DNA of 64,000 nucleotides, taken from assembly GCA_963514095.1 (NCBI GenBank), contig CAUPSS010000290.1:52501-116500 (forward strand), written 5' to 3'. The position numbers were made by a program, and so were the translations under genes. Below, piece by piece: positions 48,090 through 57,727 of this stretch (positions within the stretch are counted from its first letter, which is position 1; each line of letters opens with the position of its first letter). The notes under the pieces were generated by a model. That model was not told where the DNA came from, did no database searches, and worked only from the letters and a program-made list of their open reading frames with translations. Source of the stretch: Eutrigla gurnardus. Its lineage: Eukaryota; Chordata; Actinopteri; Perciformes; Triglidae.

Positions 48090-48920
48090 AAGTCTTGGCA
48101 GCTACAAATTTAAATATTATGTGTTCACTTGAGTTTTGTAGCAAAGCCATATAGGGCATCTGAACATTTTAAATGTGATGTCATGAGTTGAACTTGTTAT
48201 CAAAGCCAACCACACCAGTGATGTCATGACTTCAGCTTTGTATCAAAGGAAAGCAGGTCAACTGAACATTCTAAATGTGGTGTCATGACGTGAGTTTTCT
48301 AGCAAAGCCATTTAGGGCATTTGAACATTCTAAATGTGATGTCATGACTGGAGCTTGTTATCAAAGCCAAGCACACCAGTGATGTCATGACTTCAGCTTT
48401 GTATCAAAGGAAAGCAGGTCAATTGAACATTCTAAATGTGGTGTCATGACTTGAGTTTTCTAGCAAAGCCATTTAGGGCATCTGAACATTCTAAATGTGA
48501 TGTCATGACTGGAGCTTGTTATCAAAGCCAAGCACACCAGTGATGTCATGACATCAGCTTTGTATCAAAGGAAAGCAGGTCAACTGAACATTCTAAATAT
48601 GGTGTCATGACTTGAGTTTTCTAGCAAAGCCATTTAGGGCATCTGAACATTCTAAATGTGATGTCATGACTGGAGCTTGTTATCAAAGCCAAGCACACCA
48701 GTGATGTCATGACTTCAGCTTTGTATCAAAGGAAAGCAGGTCAATTGAACATTCTAAATGTGGTGTCATGACTTGAGTTTTCTAGCAAAGCCATTTAGGG
48801 CATCTGAACATTCTAAATGTGATGTCATGACTGGAGCTTGTTATCAAAGCCAAGCACACCAGTGATGTCATGACTTCAGCTTGTTATGAAAGGAAAGCAG
48901 GTCAACTGAACATTCTAAAT
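37702..48920. repeat. Alternating type II / type III HOR zone
   Basis: Copies start at 37702, 38975, 40517, 41798, 43052, 43610, 44487, 45776, 46330 and 47648. Most are about 1.25-1.32 kb. Two are only 558 and 554 bp (43052 and 45776), with one GATA block and a minimal tail. CpG-bearing B monomers occur at 38343, 41167, 42420, 45144 and 48289. A GATA block near 39240-39450 has an unusually short tract, under 40 bp. Blocks starting CATGACTGGAGCTTGGATGG (near 39270 and 42090) recur at 61540, tying this zone to the right block. Confidence 0.8.
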
Positions 48921-49013
48921 GTGGTGTCATGAGTTGAACTTGTTCCCAAAGCCAACCACACCAGTGATGTCATGACTTGATCTTGGATGGATGGATGTAT
49001 GTATGGATAGATT

Positions 49014-49079
<66 letters not shown>

Positions 49080-49273
49080 AACTCATGGCAGCTACAAATT
49101 TAAATATTATGAATTGACTTGAGTTTTTTAGCAAAGCCATTTAGGGCATCTGAACATTTTAAATGTGCTGTCATGAGTTGAACTTGTTCCCAAAGCCAAC
49201 CACACCAGTGATGTCATGACTTGAGCTTGGATGGATGTATGGATGAATGGATGTATGGATGTATGGATGTATG

Positions 49274-49352
<79 letters not shown>

Positions 49353-49549
49353 GGATAGAAACTCATGGCAGCTACAAATTTAAATATTGTGAATTGACTT
49401 GAGTTTTTTAGCAAAGCCATTTAGGGCATCTGAACATTTTAAATGTGCTGTCATGAGTTGAACTTGTTCCCAAAGCCAACCACACCAGTGATGTCATGAC
49501 TTGAGCTTGGATGGATGTATGGATGTATGGATGGATGTATGGATGTATG

Positions 49550-49623
<74 letters not shown>

Positions 49624-49905
49624 AAGTCTTGGCAGCTACAAATTTAAATATTATGTGTTCACTTGAGTTTTGTAGCAAAGCCATATAGGGAATCTGAACA
49701 TTTTAAATGTGATGTCATGAGTTGAACTTGTTATCAAAGCCAACCACACCAGTGATGTCATGACTTCAGCTTTGTATCAAAGGAAAGCAGGTCAATTGAA
49801 CATTCTAAATGTGGTGTCATGACTTGAGTTTTCTAGCAAAGCCATTTAGGGCATCTGAACATTCTAAATGTGATGTCATGACTGGAGCTTGTTATCAAAG
49901 CCAAG
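48921..49905. repeat. HOR copy interrupted by the retrotransposon (left part)
   Basis: It begins with a TAGATTGATAG-type GATA block, has three blocks, and then a C-A-B tail cut within monomer C at CCAAG. Joined in thought to 58104-58432 it totals 1314 bp, close to the uninterrupted copies at 36384-37701 and 46330-47647 (both 1318 bp). Apart from the 5-bp duplication, no satellite sequence was lost or gained at insertion. Confidence 0.88.
49901..49905. repeat. Target-site duplication, left copy (CCAAG)
   Basis: CCAAG directly abuts the left LTR and is repeated at 58099-58103 immediately after the right LTR. The empty site in other C monomers reads AAAGCCAAGCACACC with a single CCAAG, so this is a real 5-bp duplication. 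Five bases fits the 4-6 bp range usual for BEL/Pao integrases. Confidence 0.95.
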
Positions 49906-50276
49906 TATTGCGGCAATAAAGTCCATCTACTTTTTCAAAGCCGCGGTAGGCTAAGCAAAGGAACAAGGGTCCACTATCGTTACACGCCACACAAAATCCA
50001 CGACGACTTCTGATGATATTCACCACTTTATTCTTTTGTTCTTCCCGCTGGTAGTAGCAAACAGTCAGTCCAGAATGTTACATTGTATCGTTGTTGCGTT
50101 TGCGTTTGCGGTAAACAGAAAGTGTGCCTTCCCTGAGCTCACCCTACACCACTGACAAACATTTCGTAGGCTACACAGGTGAGGCTGATCAGTAGATTCC
50201 CTCACACTGGTACACGCCTCCCTCACACACCCACAGCCCAATTACTCATAGAAAAATACATTTCATGGCTCCTACA
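49906..50276 (-). repeat. 3' LTR of the BEL/Pao element
   Basis: 371 bp, with no difference from 57728-58098 found by eye. It follows the purine-rich tract at 50277-50287 (minus strand) and abuts the left CCAAG. It would provide the polyadenylation signal for element transcripts. Confidence 0.95.
50027..50032 (-). terminator. Polyadenylation signal AATAAA in the 3' LTR
   Basis: The minus strand reads AGAATAAAGTGG, a canonical AATAAA 122 bp before the LTR end. It is the only AATAAA I saw on the element's strand within the LTR. The matching hexamer in the 5' LTR is at 57849-57854. Cleavage-site position is not evident from sequence. Confidence 0.6.
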
Positions 50277-50290
50277 TTCCGGCCCCTAAT
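50277..50290 (-). other. Polypurine tract-like site next to the 3' LTR
   Basis: The minus strand reads ATTAGGGGCCGGAA immediately before the LTR start TGTAGG. It is in the right place for the plus-strand primer of reverse transcription but is interrupted by two C residues. A purer purine run lies at 50394-50411 and could be an accessory primer. Confidence 0.6.
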
Positions 50291-50393
50291 TACGAGAAGA
50301 CCGTAATTATAAATGACTGAACATGTAGGAGACAAACTTCGGCAGAGGAAATTCATAACATATACCCATAACACAGCAATAGAACAATAACAG

Positions 50394-50411
50394 ATTTTTT
50401 TTTTCTTTTTT
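50394..50411 (-). other. A/G-only tract upstream of the 3' LTR
   Basis: On the minus strand this is A-rich with a single G (AAAAAAG then a run of A), about 120 bp before the LTR. It could be a secondary polypurine tract or simply a low-complexity A run; sequence alone does not decide. Confidence 0.4.
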
Positions 50412-50505
50412 AACCATAGCCACATGGAATCAACACTATGTGACCAGTAATCATGTTCATGTCAAGAGTTAATAAAAAGCAGTCCAGCCAAAAAATAAAA
50501 AGGTT

Positions 50506-50660
50506 ATAATCCACAAGGAACTTGCGAAAAACCATAATCCACAAGGAGCTTGCGAAAAACCATAATCCACAAGGAGCTTGCGAAAAACCATAATCCACAA
50601 GGAACTCGCGAAAAACCATAATCCACAAGGAACTCGCGAAAAACCATAATCCACAAGGAG
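50506..50660 (-). repeat. 28-bp tandem repeat in the element's 3' region
   Basis: Five full 28-bp units and a 15-bp partial unit, each containing ATAATCCACAAGGA and GCGAAAAACC on the plus strand. Units differ only at a few bases (GAACTTG, GAGCTTG, GAACTCG). It lies between the gag-pol stop codon and the 3' LTR. Small overlapping frames here repeat Leu-Trp-Ile-Met-Val-Phe and are products of the repeat, not genes. Role unknown. Confidence 0.93.
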
Positions 50661-50693
50661 GTAGCAAGGAACTCAGTCAGAGAATACAAATCT

Positions 50694-53600
50694 TCATGGA
50701 TCTTCCGCTTCCTGAAGAAGACAGACCTTTGTGATTGGCCTGTCCAGGAACCCTGTTTTTGTCATGATGCGAATCCGCCGAACATGTCCCTTTTTATCCT
50801 GATCAGCTTCGGTGACTCTTCCAGTGAGCCACGAGTTCCGTGGAGCAGAGTCATCCAGTATGATTACAAGGTCTCCGGGGACAAAGTTCCGCTTGGTGCT
50901 CTGCCACTTTTGACGCTCTTGAAGTAGAGGCAAGTACTCCCTGACCCAGCGCCTCCAGAACAAGTCGGACATATACTGAACTTGTCTCCAGCGTCGACGA
51001 GCATATACATCCTCTTTCTGAAACACTCCTGGTGGTAATGAAGGTTTGGACTTAAGGAGCAAGAGATGGTTGGGTGTCAGCGCTTCTAAATCGTTCTGGT
51101 CAGTGGAGGCTTTGGTTATGGGACGGCCGTTGATTATGGCCTCAACCTCACAGAAAACAGTTTGAAGACCTTCTTCGTCAAGGTTTTGTGTTTTCAAGAT
51201 GGAATTCAGCACTCTTCGCACAGACCGTATTAGTCTCTCCCACACACCACCGTGATGAGATCCAGTGGGGGGATTGAAGATCCAGTTGATGTTTTTCCGG
51301 AGAAGTTCGTTGCTGATCTGCATGTGATTCCAACTTCCGATCGCTTCTCTCAACTCGCGTTCAGCACCAACAAAGTTTGTGCCGTTGTCTGAGCGCAACT
51401 CCAATACTTGACCGCGCCTTGCCACGAAGCGTCTGAGGGCATGAACGAAGGAATCGGTGTCCAATGATGACAGCACCTCCAGATGTACAGCTCTCACAGC
51501 CAGGCACGTGAAGATGACTCCATACCTCTTGATTATGCATCGCCCCCGCTTTATTCCAAAAGGCCCGAAGCAATCCACTCCAGTTCGAGTAAAAGGAGGC
51601 TCATCAGGAGAAACCCTGTCAAGAGGGAGATCTGCCATACGTTGGTTTCCCGGTGCTGCATTCAGTTTACGACAAACAACACACCTCGACAGGATTTTCC
51701 TTATGGCCATGCATGCGCCTGGGATCCAATATCTCTGGCGAAACTGTGATAACATGTAATTACGCCCACTGTGTCCTGTGGCTTGATGTATGTGCCGGAG
51801 AACAAGTGTAGAAATGTGGAGGTCTTTGGCCAATAGGGCAGGATGTTTAGCTTCTTCTGGCATGGCTGCACGGCCAAGCCTACCTCCAACTCGAAGCACA
51901 CCATCATCAAGAATCGGGTCAAGCCTGTAGAGGCAACTGGTTTTCTTCACATTTTCCCCTTTCCGCAGACGGGCTATCTCATCAGGAAAGCTCTTCATTT
52001 GACAAAAGCGAATAATCGCCCTTTCTGCCTCATCAAACTCTTCAACCGAAAGAAGACCTCCTGCAACCTGCGCCTTGATGTTCTGCATCTCCTCCTGAAG
52101 CCTCATTCCAAGCTGCTCCCCATCCAGGCCAGACTGAGCGAGAGTTTCCTTTAACTGTGTCCGCTTTTGTCCAAGACGCAGTAGCAGCCTCTTGAACCTC
52201 AGCAGCCAACCAACCATCCTTTTCAAACGAGTCCAAGAGGAGAAGTGACTGATGAAGCGCATAAGTGAGTCAGCCTCTTCAACTTGGATGGCATTCACAG
52301 ACACCGCTGCCTTGATCTCAGGGTCTTCTGAAGAGAGTTTCCCAGAAATGTCAATGTTCACTGGCCACTTCACCTCAGGTTCGATGAGAAATGCGGGTCC
52401 TAGCACCCAAGCCTTAGCTCTCAAGAAAGTGTTAACCTTAGCTCCCCTTGAAGCCAAGTCTGCAGGGTTACTTGACGTGTTCACATACCTCCATTGAGAT
52501 GAACTTGACAATGTGAGTATCTCTGCCACGCGGTTTGCCACAAAGACCTTGAACCTTGAAGTCTGGTTGTTGATATACTTCAATACAGATGTACTGTCTG
52601 TCCAAAAGACAGACTCTCGTAGTGGCATCTGCAACTCCCTTTTCCACAGCTTATCCATTCTGCTCGCGACCACTGCAGCTGTCAGTTCCATGCGAGGGAT
52701 TGTTACGGACTTTAACGGAGCCACACGTGACTTCCCCATCACAAAAGCGCAGTGGGCCTGCCCCTTGATGTTATACTGCAACAGGTAAGTCACCGTGCCA
52801 TATCCTTCCTCACTCGCATCTGCGAAGTGGTGAAGCTGGGAAGAAGAAACCTCTCCAAAGTCAGGAGATTTGAAGCACCTTTCAACTTTAAACTTCTCCA
52901 GCTGATGAAGCTCCTCTAGCCATGCAGTCCACTCTTGGGCAACAGCGACCGGCAGAGCATCGTCCCAACCCAGTTGACTTCTGCACAAACTCTGAAGGAT
53001 TCTTTTTGCAGCAAGGACGACGGGTGACAAGAATCCCAAGGGGTCATAGATTGAGCTGGTGACAGATAAGATCCCTCTCCTTGTCAGAGGCCTGTCCTTG
53101 GGTTTGACTTTGAACTTGAATGAGTCTGATTGGACGCACCACTGGACACCTAAAGCCCTCTCCACTGGCAAAGCATCATTATCTAGGTCCAGATCTTTAA
53201 CTTCCAGGGACCTTTCTGCTTGAGGTATGGCAGCAAGCACGTTGCGACAGTTGCTACTCCACTTCGTTAGCTGAAAGCCTCCTTTAGCACAAAGAGCACA
53301 GAGTTCGTGGTAAAGCGACACTGCCTCCTCTTCAGTGGCGACCGACACAAGGCAATCATCCACATAAAAATTATGAAGAACAGTGTCAACAGCCCTTTGA
53401 CTGAAGTGGGTTTGGTTGTCTTCTGCACACTTTCGCAAGGCAAAACTTGCACAGCTTGGAGAAGATGTAGCCCCAAACAGATGGACAACCATTTTATACT
53501 CCACCAGATCCTGACTGTAGTCTCCTTTGGGCCACCAGAGGAATCGTAGCAAGTCTGAGTCTGAACTTGGTACCCTGACCTGGTGGAACATAGCTGTGGT

Positions 53601-56600
53601 ATCTGCCATGAGTACGACAGGCTCTTTCCGAAATCTGCTTATGACACCAACCAGCGAGCTAGTGAGATCTGGGCCTTGAAGAAGCTGGGCATTTAGAGAA
53701 GTTCCCTGAAATGTTGCCGCACAGTCAAAGACAACCCTTAACTTCTTCTTCTGTGGGTGGTACACCCCGTGATGTGGGATGTACCAAACCCTCCCATCAC
53801 AACGGTCCAGATCCTCGTCAAGTACCCTCTCAGCATAGCCTTTTGAGATGACGTCGCTCATAAAGTTGGTGTAGTCAGCGTGGAACGAACGGTCCTTCAT
53901 GAACCTTCTTTTGAGACTCAAAGTGCGTTGAACTGCAACATTCCTGTTGTTGGGCATTTTGACATTGCTTCTTCTCAAAGGCAAGCCGATGCTGTAATGC
54001 CCATCAGCTAACTCAGCTGACTCGGTAACGGACTTCATGAAGTGGCAATCTTCTCTAGACAGCCCTTGATGCTCGTCCTGGACACATTCAGGGAAGTCCG
54101 CTTTTGTCTGCTGCCTCCACAGCTCTTCAAGCGTGGCAACCGAGATCCTATTGACACAGACCCTTTGTTCTCCACTGGCAGAGTCAGTAATACAGTCTCC
54201 TCTCAGTGGACCATTCACCGTCCATCCCAACATGGTCTTTACTGCATAGGGGCCTCCATCTGCACTTCTGACAACTTCCCATGGCTCCAGGGCTCTAGGA
54301 ACATTGGTCCCGATGAGCAGATCCACCTCCGAGTCGATCCCACTGATCTTCACTCCTCTTAGGTGCGGCCATTTCAGAAGGTCTTCCTGTCTAGGAATGT
54401 TGCCTTGATGAACAGGCATGCTTTTTTGTGTGAAGATCTCAGGAAGTTTACAGAAACAGTCTGTTCCTAGTCCAGCCACCTCCAAGTCTGTCACAATGTG
54501 GCTGCCAACGACCTTCTCTTGACCCATTGTCCGGAGTAGGATGCCAGTCTTTCTCCCAGTGAGATTCAGCCTATTCATTAGCCCTTCAGTACAGAATGAA
54601 GCAGAGCTCCCAGGATCAAGAAAGGCATAAGTGATGACTGTTTCACTTCCCTTTGCAGACTTCACTTGAACAGGTAGTATGGAAAGTGTACAATCACGCT
54701 CTCCGACCCCAGTAAGTCCACTGGTTTGTACAGAGATCAAAGCACCATCACCTACTGGTTTTGCTCCTTTTTTGTTTGCTTGTACACTTGATTGCACTGA
54801 ACCAGTTTCAGTTCCTTTGGAGCGAATATGCAACATGGAGGGATGCCTCAGATTGCAAACCTTACAGAAAAGACGGTTTTTGCAGTCCTTACTTCTGTGT
54901 CCAATACACAAACAGCCGTAGCACACCCTCTTTTCCTTCATGAAGGACATTTTTTCACTGTGTGACCTCCCATCAAATAGAAGACACAGATCTAAACCGT
55001 GTCCTGCTCCACAAAACAAGCAGTTCTTTCCAGCAGGTGAAAACTTCCTTTTAGCTCCATCAGCCGTTTTCTCTTCATGCCTTGTCCCTTTTTCCATAGG
55101 GGTGACAGTAGTTGCAAAGCTACTCCCTCTAGCCTTTAAATATGGTTGGGATTTAGCATGTTTTGCATCCTTTTTTCCTGTAGTTGGAATATCATTCAGG
55201 TCTCCAAATAGAGGGTCACTTGCAATTTTGACTTGCCTTTCGACAAACTCAACAATGTCCTGAAAGACAGCTCTGCGGTTAGACCGTTCTTGGACATTAC
55301 AGGCAACCTCTCTCCATCTTTCCTTGAGCTTGTAGGGCAGCTTCCTAACAACCATCTGCATGTTTGTAGGGGCATCAAGCTCATGGCTGAAATGGACTCC
55401 TCCAAGAGCATTACAACATTGTCGTAGGAAGATGCTGTATGCTCGTAAAGCTTTCACATCTTCGCCTTTTAAAGCTGGCCATGTGAAGGCTTTCTCCATA
55501 TAGGCAGATGCGATCTTCAGAGGATTGCCGAAGTGTTCTTGAAGCAATGACTTGGCCTTGACATATCCTTCCTCATGACACATGTGCTCACAGCCTCTAA
55601 CCAACTCCCGAGGCTGGCCTCTAGTGTGTTGTTCGAGGAAGTACAGGCAATCCTTGGCACTGCGAGTTCTTTGTTCAATGTTGTATTCAAAGGCCCGTAG
55701 GAATGTTTGAAACTGTATCGGGTCTCCATCAAAGATTTGAATTTCTCGTTTAGGAAGGGATGAGAGAGATTGCTGCTCTACCAACATAGATGTAATTTCG
55801 TTTTGTTTGTACAGGACCGATAGCAAGGGATCAGAGTCAGCACGAATCTGTATTGAAGGTGCAGGTTGGGATGGCTCTGCTTGAAACTGTGGATATGCCT
55901 GATGGTTCTGTATTTTGTAGTGCAATGACTTGGGCTGCAACTGGCTCAACTGCGTAGCTTGTGGATGCAGCTCCATAGCATGTCCCAACACTGGAGGCTG
56001 CCTAGGCAGTGCGGAACGAGTGTGCGTCACCGTGCTTGGCTCCCACGATGGCGGCTGCCTAGACAGTGCAGATCGAGGATGCAGCGCCGCACTTGGCTTC
56101 AGTGGTGGCGGCTGGCTAGCCAACATAGCGCGAGGATCAATCTCAGGCAACTGGCTGGACAGCGTTTCCTTTGGATATGACACCTTCACTTTGGGCCTAG
56201 CATCCAACAAATGAGAATATTGTTCCTCTGCACCATGCCAAGATGGCTGCTCTGCTGCTGCCACAGGAACAAACGTCTCAGCATTCCAATTCAATTTTCC
56301 TACTTGGGTTATTCCTTCTTCCAGATAGGAATTCATTCCATTTGCTTCACTCCTTCCCGCGCCAGACGCATGAGAGCCTCCAGAGTCTCGGAGCACATTT
56401 AATTTAGCTTCTGATGCAGCAATTTCTATATTCAAATCAAGCTGCTCTTTTCGTTGTCTGAGCTGCTCCTTTTTCCTTCTGAGCAGTTCTTCTTGCTCTG
56501 CCTCCTCTTCTTCCAAGGCATGTTTGTCTTTCAACATCCTTTGGCGGGCAATGAGCGCAGCCATCTCCGCCTCGACCTTGATGCGTGATGAGCGAGTGGA

Positions 56601-57326
56601 TGAACCAGTAGTTCTAGTTTGATTGGTTCCAGTTGAGCTCCTTTTCTGTGATGCTCTAGGAGCATTAGAAATGCTGTCATTCGGTCTAATGTCATCGTCC
56701 ACCCCCAATGTAGCGTTCAATGTCACATCAATGTTTCCCACATCATCCTCCGTCAGGCCAGCACCATTCTGAATGTTTTCAGTGACATCATTCGGAATGT
56801 TTTTAGTGACATCATTTTGAGCGCTTTCTGTAGCATGTGGTGTTTTATTGTCTCCCACCGCATCCAGGAGGTGTGGCTTAGATGAAACAAGAGGATCATT
56901 TTGTTCCGAGTTTTCAACCTGACCAGCCTGGCCAATTACATCAGAGAGCCATTTTTCCACATTTTCAACACATGCAACATAGTGATTGTGTACACTTGTG
57001 AACCAAGCATTTTGTTTCTCCTGCTCCTCTTCTGGTAGCATTGGAATCACAACATTGTGAAGCTTTGTTGCATCGTTAAACAATGCGTGCACATTTTTGA
57101 GATGAGACTGGACACTCAGAACATTATTTCCACTTTGAATTTGCATCAGCTCTTTCATCACTTTCATGACGCCTTTAAGTTTGTTAACTTTTGCTTGGCG
57201 ATCCTTTTGAAGGCCTTCAATTTTGAGAACCAATGCCTTGGCCGTCAGCTTAATTTGTCTTCTCTCTGACAATTCATTTTGATCGAGACCCTTTGTAGGG
57301 CCCAATTCTGAGGTTTCAGACTCCAT
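50694..57326 (-). CDS. gag-pol: BEL/Pao Gag-Pol polyprotein (2210 aa)
   Basis: Single intact frame encoding particle, protease, reverse transcriptase, RNase H and integrase. The frame is open from 57344; I start at the first ATG (57326), which has A at -3 and G at +4. Residues count from it. Coiled coils ~17-63 and 248-312. Three 19-residue Pro/Gln repeats 398-454. DUF1759 Gag region ~523-690. Zinc knuckles: C769/C772/H776/C781, classic C802/C805/H810/C815, and C821/C824/H828/H833. DUF1758 protease with D904 in LDPGSS, Pro replacing the usual Ser/Thr. RT ~1180-1345 with D1242 and YVDD 1321-1324 (53355-53366). RNase H D1503, E1547, D1577, D1623. Integrase zinc site H1847/H1852/C1882/C1885, catalytic D1918, D1980, E2030 (49 residues between the last two). 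DUF5641-like end ~2108-2196. No frameshift, internal stop or env. Activity is inferred, not shown. Confidence 0.96.
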   Translation of the reverse strand: MESETSELGPTKGLDQNELSERRQIKLTAKALVLKIEGLQKDRQAKVNKLKGVMKVMKELMQIQSGNNVLSVQSHLKNVHALFNDATKLHNVVIPMLPEEEQEKQNAWFTSVHNHYVACVENVEKWLSDVIGQAGQVENSEQNDPLVSSKPHLLDAVGDNKTPHATESAQNDVTKNIPNDVTENIQNGAGLTEDDVGNIDVTLNATLGVDDDIRPNDSISNAPRASQKRSSTGTNQTRTTGSSTRSSRIKVEAEMAALIARQRMLKDKHALEEEEAEQEELLRRKKEQLRQRKEQLDLNIEIAASEAKLNVLRDSGGSHASGAGRSEANGMNSYLEEGITQVGKLNWNAETFVPVAAAEQPSWHGAEEQYSHLLDARPKVKVSYPKETLSSQLPEIDPRAMLASQPPPLKPSAALHPRSALSRQPPSWEPSTVTHTRSALPRQPPVLGHAMELHPQATQLSQLQPKSLHYKIQNHQAYPQFQAEPSQPAPSIQIRADSDPLLSVLYKQNEITSMLVEQQSLSSLPKREIQIFDGDPIQFQTFLRAFEYNIEQRTRSAKDCLYFLEQHTRGQPRELVRGCEHMCHEEGYVKAKSLLQEHFGNPLKIASAYMEKAFTWPALKGEDVKALRAYSIFLRQCCNALGGVHFSHELDAPTNMQMVVRKLPYKLKERWREVACNVQERSNRRAVFQDIVEFVERQVKIASDPLFGDLNDIPTTGKKDAKHAKSQPYLKARGSSFATTVTPMEKGTRHEEKTADGAKRKFSPAGKNCLFCGAGHGLDLCLLFDGRSHSEKMSFMKEKRVCYGCLCIGHRSKDCKNRLFCKVCNLRHPSMLHIRSKGTETGSVQSSVQANKKGAKPVGDGALISVQTSGLTGVGERDCTLSILPVQVKSAKGSETVITYAFLDPGSSASFCTEGLMNRLNLTGRKTGILLRTMGQEKVVGSHIVTDLEVAGLGTDCFCKLPEIFTQKSMPVHQGNIPRQEDLLKWPHLRGVKISGIDSEVDLLIGTNVPRALEPWEVVRSADGGPYAVKTMLGWTVNGPLRGDCITDSASGEQRVCVNRISVATLEELWRQQTKADFPECVQDEHQGLSREDCHFMKSVTESAELADGHYSIGLPLRRSNVKMPNNRNVAVQRTLSLKRRFMKDRSFHADYTNFMSDVISKGYAERVLDEDLDRCDGRVWYIPHHGVYHPQKKKLRVVFDCAATFQGTSLNAQLLQGPDLTSSLVGVISRFRKEPVVLMADTTAMFHQVRVPSSDSDLLRFLWWPKGDYSQDLVEYKMVVHLFGATSSPSCASFALRKCAEDNQTHFSQRAVDTVLHNFYVDDCLVSVATEEEAVSLYHELCALCAKGGFQLTKWSSNCRNVLAAIPQAERSLEVKDLDLDNDALPVERALGVQWCVQSDSFKFKVKPKDRPLTRRGILSVTSSIYDPLGFLSPVVLAAKRILQSLCRSQLGWDDALPVAVAQEWTAWLEELHQLEKFKVERCFKSPDFGEVSSSQLHHFADASEEGYGTVTYLLQYNIKGQAHCAFVMGKSRVAPLKSVTIPRMELTAAVVASRMDKLWKRELQMPLRESVFWTDSTSVLKYINNQTSRFKVFVANRVAEILTLSSSSQWRYVNTSSNPADLASRGAKVNTFLRAKAWVLGPAFLIEPEVKWPVNIDISGKLSSEDPEIKAAVSVNAIQVEEADSLMRFISHFSSWTRLKRMVGWLLRFKRLLLRLGQKRTQLKETLAQSGLDGEQLGMRLQEEMQNIKAQVAGGLLSVEEFDEAERAIIRFCQMKSFPDEIARLRKGENVKKTSCLYRLDPILDDGVLRVGGRLGRAAMPEEAKHPALLAKDLHISTLVLRHIHQATGHSGRNYMLSQFRQRYWIPGACMAIRKILSRCVVCRKLNAAPGNQRMADLPLDRVSPDEPPFTRTGVDCFGPFGIKRGRCIIKRYGVIFTCLAVRAVHLEVLSSLDTDSFVHALRRFVARRGQVLELRSDNGTNFVGAERELREAIGSWNHMQISNELLRKNINWIFNPPTGSHHGGVWERLIRSVRRVLNSILKTQNLDEEGLQTVFCEVEAIINGRPITKASTDQNDLEALTPNHLLLLKSKPSLPPGVFQKEDVYARRRWRQVQYMSDLFWRRWVREYLPLLQERQKWQSTKRNFVPGDLVIILDDSAPRNSWLTGRVTEADQDKKGHVRRIRIMTKTGFLDRPITKVCLLQEAEDP
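55965..56135 (-). repeat. Three 57-bp in-frame repeats in gag
   Basis: Encodes three tandem 19-residue units (residues 398-454), each with the pattern (P/T)R-(A/S)-x-L-x-x-Q-P-P and ending in His, preceded by a degenerate partial unit. Because 57 is a multiple of three, unit number can change without breaking the frame. It lies in the Pro/Gln-rich linker between the coiled coil and DUF1759. Confidence 0.85.
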
Positions 57327-57727
57327 TCTCAATTGTGAATGATCTTATCCAATTATCGTGTATTCATTTTCACAGCCACCTTTTTTAACCAGTTCAGTAT
57401 CAGTCTGACTGCGAGCGTATGTGGTACCTCGTTTCCAGCGGAGAGACTGATGAATGAATGAAACGCCGTCTTCCTGTTGTCGGCGTAGTAGATGCGAGCT
57501 GGGCTTGAATGAATCAAACGCCGTCTTCCTGTTGTCGGCGTAGTAGATGCGAGCTGGGCTTGAATGAATCAAAGGTGCCGACCGTGTGTAGGCTATAGCC
57601 AATCGTGTAGCTCCATTCTCTTCCTTCCAGGCATGAAGCATTCAGGATATTCCACGAAGAATAGCGACCAAATGTAGACCAATCTTCCGTGAATCCTCTT
57701 CAGATAGTTGGCTTTTCTGTTTACAAA
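57327..57727 (-). other. Element 5' leader (untranslated region)
   Basis: 401 bp between the 5' LTR and the gag-pol ATG. The bases right after the LTR (minus strand TTTGTAAACAGAAAAGCC) do not begin with the TGG expected of a tRNA primer-binding site. The nearest TGGs on the minus strand are at 57679-57681 and 57668-57670, 46 or more bases away. The leader holds a 55-bp direct repeat and two upstream ATG frames in the gag-pol register, ending at TGA 57642-57644 and TAA 57345-57347. Packaging and primer functions would be expected here but cannot be assigned by sequence alone. Confidence 0.7.
57463..57572 (-). repeat. 55-bp direct repeat in the leader with hairpins
   Basis: Two adjacent 55-bp units, 57463-57517 and 57518-57572, appear identical. 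Each contains ACGCCG, a 12-base loop, and CGGCGT, so each can form a 6-bp GC-rich hairpin (57463-57486 and 57518-57541). Tandem hairpins in a retroelement leader suggest a dimerisation or packaging signal, but that is only an inference. Confidence 0.88.

Noticed and set aside
50410..50689. Overlapping minus-strand ORFs with repeated Leu-Trp-Ile-Met-Val-Phe
   Set aside because: They are translations of the 28-bp tandem repeat in several frames; no domain, and position after the gag-pol stop does not suggest an env gene.
51457..57269. Plus-strand and other-frame ORFs of 60-107 codons across the gag-pol region
   Set aside because: Shadows of the long gag-pol frame; none shows a recognisable domain.
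57327..57332. Extending gag-pol two codons upstream to TTG at 57330-57332
   Set aside because: Eukaryotic initiation favours the ATG at 57326, which has a strong context; TTG initiation is not supported.
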